Below are positions 10,033-24,062 of a DNA stretch of 64,000 bases, one piece after another; position 1 is the first letter of the stretch; every line of letters begins with the position of its first letter. The DNA is from Adineta vaga (Eukaryota > Rotifera): contig CP075495.1 of assembly GCA_021613535.1 (NCBI GenBank), positions 9,672,001-9,736,000 on the forward strand. The letters run 5' to 3'. The position numbers and the translations under genes were made by a program. The notes under the pieces were generated by a model. It was not told where the DNA came from, did not search any database, and saw only the letters and a program-made list of their open reading frames with translations.

Positions 10033-11516
10033 CATCCAGGTTCATGAAGAGAAATCAATACTTTTTCTCTTTTGTTTTGTTTTGTTGAATGTTGTTCTTT
10101 TTTTCTTTGTTTCCTCTTTTTTTCACTGTGCTCGTCTTGCTCTTTGTATGTGTGGCGTTGTGCGTGTATGTATCAGAAAATAGGAGAGAAGAAAATTGTA
10201 TATGATCATGATTCTTTTTTGGTTGAACTACAAGAATTTTCTGAAGAAACAGAAGTAATACAATTAGGTTAAAAAATTATCCGCTTAATCAATCAGTAAT
10301 AGCCATATATTGGATTGTAATGAAGTTTTGATGTATGTTCTCAAAGAAGATTGTTACTATACACTTCTTCTTGATATAACTTATAACTGCACGAAAATTT
10401 ACACTGAAGGTGTTGTTCGGTCCTATGTGACGGAAGATTTTCTAATGTCATTTTACAGATTGATGCCAACATCATTTATTTATATATGTCGTGAGAGTAA
10501 GTGCTGTAACATTTCGAATTGTGTGGATTTCTAATGTGAGATCTTTTTGACCCAAAATCATAATTAAAGAACATGAAGAGTCATTTGAACGCATCGAAGT
10601 ACTTCGTTTTTTAGTTTATTCTTATTAATGATATACTTCTAAAATAATGATGATGGCTTTACTAGTTGTATCTCACAATGTTTCAAATGATATTTTTGAA
10701 ATAGTTGCTTAGATTCATCGAGAAAACACGATACTTAAAAATATGTATATTTTTAAAATGACATATTATTCACAAGAAAGATAGAAAGAATTCTGTTCAA
10801 TCATCCAGAAAAAGTACTGACTCTCAGTTTTGAACTTCAAGTACTTTTTTATGAATTCTAGGTGAGATGAAAGGAAGTAGACATCAATGAGTAAATAGGT
10901 GAAAACAGATTATCAGTTTATCTATTAATAATACAAGGTTATAACTTACTTCTCTTGTATTGAAATAACTTCTCAAAATAATATAATACTTCTTTTGTCA
11001 TGATATCGTTCTAAATTATGCATTTATGAAAAATTGTCATTAGTATAATAACAGTAATTTCATCGATTCTTTCATCTAACTATTATTCATATTATAGAAG
11101 CAAATAAATCATATTTTCTAATTAGTTTGGATTACCTACAGATGACTGGCGTTCTTCTCAGAGATTGTCACGTGCGTCTCAATTTGACACGAGAATGTAA
11201 TAATAAATAGCATGACAGTGTTTGAGCGTCAAGCGCAAGTACTTAAGATTATATCAAACCTAAAGAAATATGTTACTATGATATTTATTTTCATTTATCA
11301 ATAATTTTCGTCTGAAATGTTCAACTTAATCTTGTTTCTCTCCATAATCCTGTACTGTACTATTTTCCAGGATTAATAATGGCAGAATGTTAGAAAGAAA
11401 GTCAGATGAAATATATACAGATGATAATTTTTTTTATTTTGAAAATTATTTGAGATAAAATATTCGCAAAAAGAAAGAAGGTAATTAATTGAAAGTTCAT
11501 TAGAGAGAAGTTAGTT
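10033..11516. other. Intergenic/3'UTR spacer, no gene seen
   Basis: The downstream region of the pinin-like gene converges on GPCR 3. The first ~100 bp are T-rich and probably 3'UTR. Short open frames at 10072-10272 and 10310-10534 show no family features. Confidence 0.45.
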
Positions 11517-12620
11517 TTAATGTGATGCTGAGTTAACTGGTACCATTGCCACTGTGCCTGTGGCTCTTGTTCGTTGATCATTATTTGATACTGAAACTTG
11601 CCGATGACAATAAAAGCATGAAAGAAAAAGATTTTTAACGTCACTGCGAAATTTACTTGAAGCACATAGATACACATAAAATGGTGCACAATTATTGATA
11701 ATGATAAGAAATGGTGTAGAAAAATAAGCAATAAATGATTCAATACGAATACGATCAATTGTTTTCTGTTCATCAGATGTAATTGCTGAATATGTTATAT
11801 TGATTGAATAGAGAAGATTTGTACATACATAAAGTAAAACTTCACATATACATAAAATAATTAATTGTTGATCTCGTTTACCCATACGTTGCTGATTGAA
11901 TGTTCGAACATTAATAATAATATTTTGATCAACGCTATGTGTCGGACGAACTCGAGCTCTAACCTAAACGAGAAACATTTTTATAGATTAAATGAAAAGA
12001 ACTTCATTTATTAGACTATATGAACTGACTTTCTTTAGATTTTGAAAGGAGATTATACTAAATATAGACATTACGATTGGCGGCGACCAACCAGAAATAA
12101 CGATGGAATAAGCACTGAAAAACTTTGCGTAAGCACCTGATTGTGGTACACAACGACCGTTTTCAATACGAAAGAAAACTCCTAAATGAATAGGTATGAT
12201 CAGCCAAACAATTGTAATAATTAATATTGCTCGACAGGCTATACGTGCTTGACTAAATGATCGTATCCAGGCGTGACGATTGCACATTGCTGCACGATCG
12301 ATACAAGCAGCCATTTTGTACCATCGATAGAGCATAAGTAAAGCATTGAATAGATAACTACGAATTTTACACCAAACTAACGAAATATTTTGTGGATCAA
12401 TATTCCTTGCTGAATACACAGCAGCTGGAAGAATACATTCAATTAAAATTAAATTAACAATTGTTGCCGCAAGTAAATAGAGTGAACAAGAATTTCGTCG
12501 ATGCGTACGTCGAATAAGAATTGAAATCAGGAGAATATTACCGATAGTGCCAAATGCCAGAAAAGTAGATAAACCATATTCAGACATATACTGTTGAGCT
12601 TGAGTAAGTGCTGATGTCAT
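11517..12620 (-). CDS. Rhodopsin-family GPCR 3
   Basis: Two exons on the minus strand, 12030-12620 and 11517-11963, give 345 residues with the frame kept across a 66-bp intron. The donor (AAA then gtcagt) is weaker than usual, while the acceptor tttctcgtttag is strong. TM1 has FGTIGNILLISIL with the canonical Asn. TM2 is SLYLLAATIVNLILIE, the TM3 Cys lies in VWCKIRSYLF, and TM3 ends MAACIDRAAMCN, so DRA replaces DRY. TM5 contains the Pro-Pro of SGWSPPIVMSIF. ICL3 is basic (RARVRPTH, QQRMGKRDQQ). TM7 is FLIIINNCAPFYVYLCASSKFR, where an N-x-x-P-F-Y variant stands in place of NPxxY. It is more distant from GPCRs 1 and 2 but shares the short loops and the N-terminal SxxLY-type TM2 entry. The ligand is unknown. 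Confidence 0.85.
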
Positions 12621-14438
12621 AGTTTTTTTTTATTAAATGCAATGATAAACAAAGAATGTCGGTATGCACGTGTGTAATCTAAAATAAAATATATGTTTCG
12701 ATAGATGAAGAAGACGGAAAGTTCTTAGATTTATAATTGAATTATATCTGCAATGAAAGATCGATTTTTAGAAAAAAAAACTATTTATTTCAATTTCAAC
12801 TTTTGCAACTAGAATTTTATTTTCTGATAACATTCTAATATCTAATATACATTGAAAATTATGTTAAAATAAAAGCATTTAAAATAGGTGACAATATCTA
12901 GTAGACGTTAAGAGAAAGACGTGGACATTCAAGATTCGTTAATCCTATGAAATCTCTTTATCATTCCATTAATAAATGAACAACATCGAAAGAAAACATT
13001 TAATATATATAATGAAAAAATTTGCTAGAAATTTTAAGATCTACTTACAAATCTGTTTGAAAAGAGACAAGAAGCTGTCTTTTGGACATAGAGATTGAAG
13101 TTTTATCTCCTTCAAAATAATGAAACTGTTTCTATTTATCTAATCAAGTAAATGTAGCTAAATTATTATTTACTGACGTCATGTTCAATCAAAGAAGTTT
13201 GATTAAAGAGACTTAAGGTGACCAATATGAAATTTTTTTTTTAATTTAATCTTATTAGACAAGAATGTTAACTTGATCTAACATTATTCGCCTATTGCTG
13301 CTTGTTAATGCAGAGAGATACCTGACAGTTCTTATTTTCTAACATATATTTTTGAAGTGGAAAACTACTGACTTCCGTTTGTCACTTGACACGATGTGCA
13401 TTGATGTCTTTTTAACTAATTCAATAACCATATCCATATTTACCAACAATTCCAAAACTCTACATGTCATCCGCAATCAGACTGTATTCAATCGTCATAT
13501 GATGCAAATTTTTCAAGGAAGATTAATTACTGACAACTATTTTTAGATAATTTTCATTTCTAGCAAATAAAATGTAAAAATAGTAAAGCTATTCAATAAC
13601 AAATTCTAAGTTAAAACATAGTTGAGAAAAAAAGAAACAAACCTTATTTTCTTTGAATTAACTCAATTGTGTCAAATTCGCAAAACAAATAGAAGAAAAG
13701 TATTTCTTTTTTATAATTAGCAAAATTTGATTGATGGAAATATCTCTTCAAAAAAAACTATTTTCATAAAATCAGAAAGTTCAATTCTATTGTATACACT
13801 TAATGTCTGATTATTAGAAAAACTGAAAGGAAGTTTTTTATAAGTTCAACAAGACATCAGCAGATTCTTTAATAAGAGACATTATAAGCAAATCATTAGA
13901 TATCTTTTATATCAGAAATGTTAGTTAATCAAAAGAGTTAATTGTATTCGTTGTTATTTCAGAGTTCATCTAAGAAATAAATTGAAAAGAAAAGAATTGT
14001 GAAATATTGCGTATGAACATTGCTCATCACGTGTTGCATTACCATACATTATATAGGATTTTTGTTATGATCTTATTGGAATCGTTTTTTCACTTATTTA
14101 GTAAAAATTATGCATGAAGGAGAATCGATATTTACAAGTGAATTCATATATCGTGACAATCGAATTTTAAAGTCGATCGAATTCCTACTATAGACATTAC
14201 ATTGATTTCTTTTTCTACAAACTTTTCCCATCAAAACATTGAAAATCCTAAGTTAGAATAGATATTTTCTATTGATATTCATATCTTTGTTTTTTTTTAT
14301 TTTGGAGAATATATTGAAGCTGCACAAAATGGACGATCACTTCTTTGACACAGATAAACATAGATATATGCATATATAAGTAAACAATAAGTATATGACT
14401 AAATCAAATAGAATCATTATTTCATTTGTTGAGTTTCA
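12621..14438. other. Intergenic, no gene seen
   Basis: 1.8 kb of AT-rich DNA between GPCR 3 and GPCR 4. A 64-codon open frame at 13352-13546 (+) has no recognisable character. No repeats of note. Confidence 0.5.
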
Positions 14439-16437
14439 TCATGACTTGGATAAAGCCAATTTTTCAACAGATATTGATGTTGTTTGTTCTTGTTCTTGAT
14501 TTTGTTTTACATTATCTACAAATTCAGTAAGATCCGATCGATTACGTTTGATTGTTGATGTTGGTGAGTCTAATAGCATAATTGACGTTGTTTGTGTAAT
14601 CGAACTAGCTCGTGGACCTAATGCTTGATGTTTATAAGAAGTTAAAAAATGTTCATTTTGATCATCATTAATTATCATTGAATTCAGTCGAAATTGATAA
14701 TTTTGATTCGCAAGTGGAATTTCTGATGATGAATATGCACTACAAATACTTTGTCGATAGGTGCAGATATCAGAAACATTCGATGGACGTTTTGGTGCAA
14801 CTAAGATTCGTGTATGACGTTTTCCATTTGAATAAAAATGTTCATGAACACCTTGTGATGGACTATGAAGTAACATTAATTTTTTTGCACGTTTTGTTAA
14901 ACGTTGAGATGATGTTGATGGAGTGAGAAATAAAAAACGATGACAATTAAATAAACGACGAAGTTCATGACGAAAAACACGACCCGTAAATGCATAGAGA
15001 AAAAAATTCGAAGCTAAATAAACGATAAAAGAAAAACATATTTTATTCGGTGATGAATTTGTTTTTGATTAGAAAACATACAATGATTGATATATTGAGA
15101 TATTTCAGCAATGATTTTTCCAATAGCAATTCCTGCATTCATTGTTGATGAGCGTTGTTCTATATCCGAATAAATAGCATCAATTAATTGCATTATTGAT
15201 ATTGGCATTGAACAAATACAAAATGCAAATGATACAGCTAATAACATTGTTGTTAAACGACGATTAACTCGTCGGCAAGCTAAAGTTTTTGTCGATGTAC
15301 TTTGCTGTTGTTGTTGTTGTTGTTGTTGTTGTAGATATGGAATCGATGAGCGTAAAAGATTATATTTCTTCTTTTTAATTAAGACATTGGAATTCGGATT
15401 TGTTGTTGATGTTGATGAATATGTCATTGAATAGTTGTTTGTATGTTGACTAGAATTGGTTTCGGAAGAAATTTGTTGTTGTAAATATTTATTTGCATTA
15501 CGTGCTTTTAATAAACTTTTAATAATTAAAATATTCAATGTTATTAAAAGTGTAAATGGACAAAAGGAATATTTAAATGAATCAATCCATGTAAAATATC
15601 GTATAAATAACGATTGAGTATTCAATGGTATACAATGTAAAACCGTTGGAGATAAATGAAATGTCCAAAGAAAATGAGCATTAATTAAAAAAAACATTGT
15701 AAAAACAAATAATAACATGTAACGTGCACGTTTTACTGTACAAAGTTGACTGGCACGTAATGGTTGAGAAACAGCGATATATCGTTCAAATGTCATAGCA
15801 ACAGTAATCCAAACGCTAAAGAAAATAAATGATAAAATAAGATTAAATTGTAAGTCTATTGTGTACTATATGGAATCAATAAGATTATAAATATCTTTGA
15901 TCTAGGCCCTGCTGTTAATACATTTCAACGATTTATACTCGAATGTTTTAAGAAATGCACTTAGGAAATTATTTTTAGATTTTTGTTGTCAAAAACCGTG
16001 AAATTTGACTTGACGGAAATTTATAATAAGAAAAGAAAGAAGAAGAAGAACATAAGACCTAGAGACATTCTGTCATTCTTTGAAAATATTTAATAAAGAC
16101 AAAGATAACATATATCAGTAGCTTACCTACAATCCGCGAAGAAAAAAAATGCGAATGTTCCTAATTTACAGCATAGATTACAAGCTAAAATTGGCCGTTG
16201 TTTATCTAATAATTCTAACCAACGATTGAGACAACCAATCCAAAGTACAAATGTATCAGCAATAGCCAATGTAGCCATGTAGAAACATGATGATGAATGT
16301 CGCATACGCCCTCGTCTCATAACAGCAAATGTTAATGTATTACAAGTTGTTCCAATTAGTAGTAAACATGGTAAAATAAATTCTTCACTACGTGATGCCA
16401 ATTGAACAAAACGATTATCAGATATTGTACTGTTCAT
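14439..16437 (-). CDS. Rhodopsin-family GPCR 4 (peptide-receptor-like) with polyglutamine in ICL3
   Basis: Three exons on the minus strand, 16127-16437, 15082-15815 and 14439-15013, give 539 residues. TM1 is PCLLLIGTTCNTLTFAVM and TM2 is FYMATLAIADTFVLW with the canonical Asp. TM3 continues across intron 1 into VWITVAMTFERYIAVSQPLR, a proper E-R-Y motif with the I-A-V-x-x-P-L loop typical of peptide GPCRs. TM6 contains AFCICSMPISIMQ. Intron 2 falls within the TM7 start (YINH, then SSNFFLYAFTGRVFR; SNFFLYAFTG corresponds to N-P-x-x-Y). ICL3 is long and holds a Gln run encoded at 15303-15332 (ctgttg repeats on the plus strand). The tail is 150-plus residues and Ser/Thr-rich. The overall pattern resembles FMRFamide/proctolin-type invertebrate neuropeptide receptors. 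It is the inverted paralogue of the receptor at 24063. Confidence 0.87.
15303..15332 (-). repeat. CAA/CAG repeat encoding polyglutamine in GPCR 4 ICL3
   Basis: A run of tgt/tgc-type triplets on the plus strand that translates as about ten consecutive Gln on the minus strand, within the third intracellular loop. Its length is likely to vary between copies or individuals. Confidence 0.8.
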
Positions 16438-19411
16438 TGTTTGTCGTTCGAATTCTAATGACTATATTTACATCTTAAAAGAAAAAGAAAGCTATGATTG
16501 TAAATCTAGATATTATATGACATATTGAAATGATGATGATGATGATATCTTCTGCTTTCGAATGCATTGTTCGATAGGTGGGCTATCAATGATGAAGGTC
16601 TCCTATCATACACATACTTCGAGCAAATCGAAGGCAACGTTTTTACCATACATTCGTCAGAAAAGGTTAGAGGTTAGAAATGGTCATATCTGAAGTTGGA
16701 TCTCTACTTAATATATTTTTTCTCAAGGAGACATTCTATTTCTTTGAAGGAGACATAAAAAAGCCTCGCTCATTACAACGAAAAGATTAAACGAGCATGA
16801 CTTCCTTGTGTCCCATAGTCACGATATAATTCAAAATATTCTGCATATTCTCATTGAAATATTTATAGATATCCACATTGATCTCTTCTAAAAAATAAGC
16901 ACCAGATTTCTTTTGCGTCACTCTATTATAAATGAATAAAGAAGCGTAATTTCTCTAACATTTGATCAATAGAAATCTTCAGTTATGAACATAACTAAAC
17001 TCATCTGTATATAAACATATATATAAATTTGTACAGACGAAATTTTGCATAAGACTAATTGATGAATTAAAACTATGTTCTATTCACATCTTAGATTAAA
17101 TAAAATATCCAGCACTATTGAAAAGAAGACAGATAAAAATGAAAATTAGAAAAGTTAGTCCTACATACTCATTGTCATCAACAGAAAAATATTTATAATT
17201 AAGGAAAATCTTCTTATCGTATGAACGCCTACCGCTTATTCTTTTTTGTCTTGAGAAACTTTTTTTTGATTAATATTAAATACAACTGACAAGAAAAAGA
17301 AGCACTGTCAACATCTGATAAAAGAAGATTTTCACGATCGATCTGATACAGTGCATTAATTTTTATTAAAAAAATATATTTAACGTCATGGTCAGTCTAT
17401 ACTTTCTCGTGAAAAAAAGAAATAATGATCTAATTTCATCTTTTTTTTGTCGTTTAGTTTGCGGTAAGAAAAGAGATGCATAGTCCTAATAATAGATCAA
17501 ACTACTAGTAGAAATCAAATTACGATTTGATGGTCGTTCCGCTTACATTCAAATATACAGAGTCCAATTACTCTCATTCATTTATTCATTCTTTTTTTAG
17601 CCTCATCGACATATCTACTCGAGCGTACTGCGTATAGTCGGAAAAACAGTTTCGCTATCCATATTACGCAACTAGACAAGCGCATCGTCTTCTGTCTCTC
17701 CTCCCTTTTTCTCTCTGCGTTTTTCGCTCAATCCATAAGAATTCCTTCTTTCTTTCTCTCTCTCTCCCTCATCTTTAATATGCATACTTCCATCGCCTTT
17801 CTTTTGTCGGATGAATGGGCGTCTCATTTGTCTTTATAATATAGAATAAGTTTATGTACTCATCATCACTCGAAAGAATAAATGACAATGAAGAGATCAA
17901 AAAAAGAAATGTATCGAAAATGTATTCAAGATTATAGAAATGATTGCACAAGAGCTCATCATTTTCTCATAGTAAACTAAATAAACAAATAGAAAACTTC
18001 TATAAAGATACTCATTTATCAATCATCACCTTTCAGAATGGAGATCAAATCTTCCAAGTCTCTCAATCGATTGGCAATGATCAATGTTATACATGAAATT
18101 ATATATACGCGTGCTAGTGAGACAAGTTTTTATATAAATTATCTGATGTCACTATGTCTGTCGCAACTAGAGGTATATATTTTGGATCAACAGACGAGGT
18201 CAATTTAATTAAGATAAGGGAAAAAATATATTAATTACGTTGATATGTGTGCCTTCGAGACCAATAGACATGGAAGGAGTGAATAAATGATGAAAGAGAT
18301 AGAACATCAAATGATAATGTTAGTTAATAAACGACTATCAATTTCAATGTTAACATGTATATAGTAATAAGTCACATATTTAAACAAAACTAAATGTATC
18401 ATATTATTCTCCTTCTTTTTTCTATAAATACAAACTGAAGGTAATGGAATATCTTCTCATTGCTTTGATACTGTCCGTCAAATGTTTATTTTCAGAAAAT
18501 GACAAAAGTAGAATATCTTATTCTTATTTTTATTTGATCAATTGACTAATGATTTTTTGTTTATTTATTAGATAAGAAATCTCGGGCCTTTTTTTTGTCT
18601 TTCTCTCTATGCATCAAGAAAGTGATCGATACATTTACTGATATAACATATATTTGATGTCAATGACAGACGTCAAGGTCTACATGCTCATCGACTAGCT
18701 CAAGTTGAGATGAATGGGCGGACATATAAGTAATATGAGAAAGAATGAAAGAAAGAAAGAAAGAATGATGATATTGAACAGACTACAATACGTACTAGTA
18801 ACATATGTTCGCATATTCAGTTATAATGAATTGCATCATCATCACTATCTCTCGCATTTATAATAGAAGTGTTAATATTCATTTGCTTATTCATTGTATT
18901 ACAAATATCATTGAAGAATACTAGTTGACTTAATGTAAAACAAATTCTAAAATAATAACTTATAAATGACTCCAAATGCAAAATAGAATGAACATCTTTG
19001 TCAATCAATGGAACGATGAATCAATTTGCTGTATTTAATAATGAGTTAGATAAAAAAAAAAGCAGTTCTTATAAATATTAGTTTTAAATCTGCATATCTT
19101 TGTTTTCTTCTTTTGACTTTATTATTGTCAACATGATAATTTTACGATCGTTCTAATTGATAATTTCTATGCAAATATTTTTCTCTCGTATATTGCTATT
19201 TAATGACCTTGAAGATAATAAAAGAATCTTAGAAAAATGAGATGAAGAAGAAGACGAAGATGATGATGATGTTGATCATTTAAATATGTATGATAATGTA
19301 ATAGAATAAACGAAATTTGATAATAACATTCTATCGGACAAGTTCGACATATTTTCTTTCTTTAGTGTATATTCTCAAAACATAACCGTCCTTGATCGAT
19401 TGACTAGGTCA

Positions 19412-19436
19412 CTATTATTATTATTATTATTATTAT
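19412..19436. repeat. (ATT)n microsatellite
   Basis: About eight tandem ATT units in the gene-free spacer. Confidence 0.85.
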
Positions 19437-19882
19437 GCGAAAGGTTATTCTAAATAGAACGATTACATGAAATTTCTTTCTCAATATAATCATAATTTAT
19501 TGGAATTAATTTCATGGTTGATCTTCGATCGATTCCTAAAATCAAACAGACAAATCATGACAGGGTCAAATTAACGACCACTCAAATACTTATATTCGTC
19601 CTTATGATACTGTTTATCTCAAGTATAGAATATGAGATTCTTCTAACTTATTACTTATATCATGATTACAACTTCAAATATGTATAATTGTGAAACAAAA
19701 AATTATACATATCTAAAACTGCGCAAAGATAGTTTGAAGCTTCCACTCAATAGCATGTCTTCTAAGAAAATGCAATTGTAGAATAAATGGATCATGAAGA
19801 AAAGATTTCGTTAAGAAATAAAAAGTTTATTTTTATCACATTGGTTTTAATTTTAAAAATTTATATTTCTTGTCAAGATATG

Positions 19883-19902
19883 ATATATATATATATATAT
19901 AT
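19883..19902. repeat. (AT)n microsatellite
   Basis: Uninterrupted AT dinucleotide run in the gene-free spacer. Confidence 0.85.
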
Positions 19903-22010
19903 TTATAGAATTCCTCGCTAGATTGAACTCCGACATTAATTATAATAACTAAAGTTAGAAAATACCATGTTGTGATAGTTTTAATTAGTCAATTATCATA
20001 AGTGTATACTTCTAATAATAAATATCTAGTATTAATTTTTGATTATCTTTGTTTCATACCTTTTTTTTATGATATATCTCTTCTATCGAATGTATTCTGC
20101 TACCGATCACACTAACTCCCATGCATTGTAGATCAACCTTCTAGTATCATTTGAAGCTATACACTCTTTTTCTTAAGATCTCGATATCCTTAGAAACAAG
20201 ATATTGCGAATAGTTTTACATAGACGTGTAAATAAGCCATTCTTAAAATAGTAATCTTCCTTTACAAGTTTAATTACAACTGTTCAATTATTAATATATG
20301 TTGGATATTTATTCTTAGATCTCAACAGGAAAAGAAGAACTACGTGTAAAGTAGAACATATGTCAAGAATGAAAATCTAATGCTAATTGAAAAGATATTG
20401 TTAATATTCAGTGAAGTTTTCAATTTATTAGGATAATACGATTGAAATGTAAAGATTATGTTTCAGATTAATAAGTAAGTTGATTACATTGCTTTTTTGA
20501 GAAAAATAATAAAAAAACAACATTTTATAAGCTTTAAAGTTGCTTTATGAAAAGTCGCATCTTTCTATTTCTTATACTGATGAACAAGCAGTAAATTTAT
20601 TTTCATAATTATTCATACATAGAAAGGTAACACTAAAAGTACTTGTGTCCGAATATAATTTCACATAATCCTATAATACAACAAAATGGTTTTTCAATCT
20701 GTCTTTCTCAAGAGTAACTTTTCTCAATATGAAACATTCTAAATATTCTGTCGTTTTTTTAAACAAACTACCACTTTTTTCCTTGAACCAGATGATCAAT
20801 TTTTCCAAACTAATACATGTCTTTTCTACTTGTATTAGGTAGATTTAATTACATTGTTTAATATAGAAGCTACACGATCCATCTCTTAGACTAGAAAAGC
20901 ATTCAGTTTATCACGAAAAAAATTTTCTTTCTCATATCCATTATATTAAAAGTCTAATTATATCCGGAAAGAAATCATTTCCAGTAAATTTCAATTGTTG
21001 AGGTTAAGATACATGCAAACTATATTTTTCTCTTACCTGAAGTCAAACAATCACTTTATATAAAATCAGATTCTATACCAGATAATTACGAACGAGGAAC
21101 GAAAAAAGGTAAGAATAGAGATTGTTTTATCCGTTGAAAACATCAAAATTAGAGCGGAAGAGCCATCGTAAAGATGATAATTTGATAATAAAAATGTTTT
21201 TTTTTGCTTTCTTTTTCTTCTTTAATAAAAGACAACTTTATAGATAATAATAGTTGATACCAATTCTTTTTGTACTTTTAACGATCAGAACAATTGTTCA
21301 AGTTTTCTCGACTAGAAAATAAAAGTGCCATTTCTTCTTCTTCGGAACAAGTTACGTCCATTATATTTTTTATTTTTCTCTTAAGATGAATGGAAGATAT
21401 AATGATCATATTTCTAAATTTATCTAGCACAGTTGTTCGTTCTGATTTGTCTAAACTAATATAAATGAATATGTCCGTACAGTTTGTCAAGAATCTGATA
21501 ACAAAAAAAGTAAATTAATATAGGACAAGTAATTGAATACTTTGCTTCACTTTGATGTATTTATTTTAAGTAAAATAATAAGTGAGAACTGTTCTCAACT
21601 ATAATAAAGTGTTAATAATCATAGCTTTTTCAATGTATTGAAAGTCGAAGAAGTTCTTTTTAATAAATAACAATATGCACCTGACTTCTGAGTACATAAA
21701 CTTTTACATATAGATTCTTTCTAATATAAAAAACGAACGTGATATGCCATTAGAGACCTTCAGTATTAAAAAAAAGAGCTCGTTCAATGAACTTTGAAAT
21801 ATATATTCATAGACAACGGAAGCTAGTTTTTCTTTTGATATACTGTGAATTCTATGAATAATCATTCAGTATTGTTTTGTAAGTACAATGAAAGAGCACA
21901 AATTTTTATCTCTGCCCTCTTCGCTCCGCACTTTTGATCTATACGGTTCAAATTCTTTATATGCCATAAATTATATATTCCCGTCTCACTCTTTCTACGA
22001 TATTATGAAA

Positions 22011-22030
22011 TATATATATATATATATATA
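22011..22030. repeat. (TA)n microsatellite
   Basis: Uninterrupted TA run in the gene-free spacer. Confidence 0.85.
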
Positions 22031-24062
22031 TTCAAAGAACTTCTACCATCAACTTCAAGCTCAAAGCTAAGTGCTAAATGGTACGTAGATCTTAAAAATA
22101 CGACTATCGGAAGTTAAAAATGAGGTAAAATCTTCATGAAACAAAAATGTTATTTCATTTTGTATAGTATTCTTTTTTCTCTTATTCAATGAAAAATTCT
22201 TTTTAAAAGACATTTTTTCTTTCACACCCGTAATGAGATATCATCGATGAGCGAAATATATGAACTGTTTAGATTCGATTCTTATTGATCTTTTGTTTTC
22301 GTTTCTTTGTCTCGATTGATAAATAACGAGATATTTTCTCATTCTTATCCGTAGGACACATTGTTCGCTTGTTGAAAGAATTAGCTCTAGATAATTGAGA
22401 ATAGTAGCGAATGTCTACATTCGATTACTGTTTGTCTTGATGACATACAAATAGAACAGAAAGAAACTATCAAATCGATTGTCATAGTTATTTTATATTA
22501 AAACAGAGAATGTATGTTATTCTGTTTTGTGTTCCATTTCATCATATGTTAAATATATGATTATATCTAGTTGAATTCTGTACGTACGAGGTTAGCTATC
22601 CGCTTGATAGTAGACATATGTAATAAATTAAATACAGGAAACAGTTCAGGAAAAAGTCGAAGACTACTCCAGACGATACCATACATCTGGTTTCTCTTTA
22701 TTTACTAAGATATATGCATGATCTTTTTTGTGACTGATTTTTGAATAGCTATAATAGTGAATTCACAAAAGAAAACTATTACTTATTTGTACTTCCGATT
22801 AGATATTAATGTAAGTCAACCATAAAATCTAGTACATTTGTTTACACCATAGGATTTCTATCACGTATACTTCATAAAGAATGTATATTAAGAACGATCT
22901 GAATAGATTTCCATTGATTCAGAGTAGATTGGTACTCTTATTGGCATTCGTTAATTTAGAAATACATTCATCCATAAAATGTGATTAGACAGAAAAACAA
23001 CTGAATTCATTTCTATTCTAAATGATCTCCAAGGCATGTTCATCAGAAAGAAAGAAAAACATCCTACAGATCTCCGTGTTCAACACGTCCTTTTTAATAT
23101 ATTCATTAGTCGTCAAAAGATACGATTTTTTTCTCTATTAGCTTTTTATTAGATTGAAGAAAAAGCACAACTTTTTCAATTAATCATTCACATTCCGTTT
23201 TTCATTTACTAGAAGTAATATGTAAGTATCAGATTTTCTTGATAGCAATCAATTACTTCGGTTGATTGAAATAACAAAAATATGCATATATTATTTCACT
23301 CTAATATAGAAAGAGAAATTTTCATGAAAAGATTTTTTCTGTTATTATGATTATTAAAAAATTAGTTTTAATTGTTTATCTATTCATACGATTATATTTG
23401 TTTCTCATAGTCCTACTGAGTTCTTTGAGTATAAAATAACAATTCTATTTTGCTTCTCTTCTGTATGATAAAAATAAACAATATATTAAAACTTTTCCGC
23501 GTTGTTTTGCCATGTATCTATAAAACTGGCATTTGTCCTTTAATTCATTATTATATTATCTTCTGACATGTTATCCATCAAATTAATTTAATTTTATCAA
23601 ATGTCTTCGTAAGTTGAAGGATAAGCTAGAGACATTTATATATTTATCTGATAAAAAGAAAGCAAATCAAGTCAAAAGATAACATTTGTTATAACAAAGC
23701 GAAACCTACATTTCTCTGACAAGAACATGAGCATTTTCATTCATATGTAACTATCTATTCAAGTAATTGATGGGAGAAAAAAGCTCTTAGCATAAATTAC
23801 AACAGATAACTAAGTTTGAATAAAACATGCTAGACCATGCTTATGCTGGAATACTTTTTAATAATCAGAATTTGACTTTATTTGACGACCTTTTTTTCTT
23901 CTGCAGATGAATAGAAACGGTTTTTTCTCTCTCTATATAAAAGAGTTGTTGAGGAAGAGAGAGAAAAACAATTGAGTTAGTTTCAAAATGACAACCGGAA
24001 AAGTTTTTCCTTATTTTTAGATGAAATAACAAGAAGTATATAGGCGAAAATTTATTATCATC

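Larger units (their letters stand above)
16438..24062. other. 7.6 kb gene-free spacer between divergent GPCR paralogues
   Basis: I see no protein-coding gene here. Short open frames (18817-19008, 21278-21490, 21888-22070) have no domains, signal peptide plus processing sites, or splice support. Visible elements are microsatellites: (ATT)n at 19412-19436, (AT)n at 19883-19902 and (AT)n at 22011-22030. Pyrimidine-rich patches lie near 17690-17770 and 23920-23970; the latter is just upstream of GPCR 5 and may be part of its promoter. Noncoding RNA or distal enhancers cannot be excluded. Confidence 0.45.

Noticed and set aside
11402-11773. 123-codon minus-strand frame
   Set aside because: Shadow of GPCR 3 exon 2 in another frame.
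21278-21490. 70-codon minus-strand frame in the long spacer
   Set aside because: Weak, isolated, and no homology or splice signals; length expected by chance in 7.6 kb.
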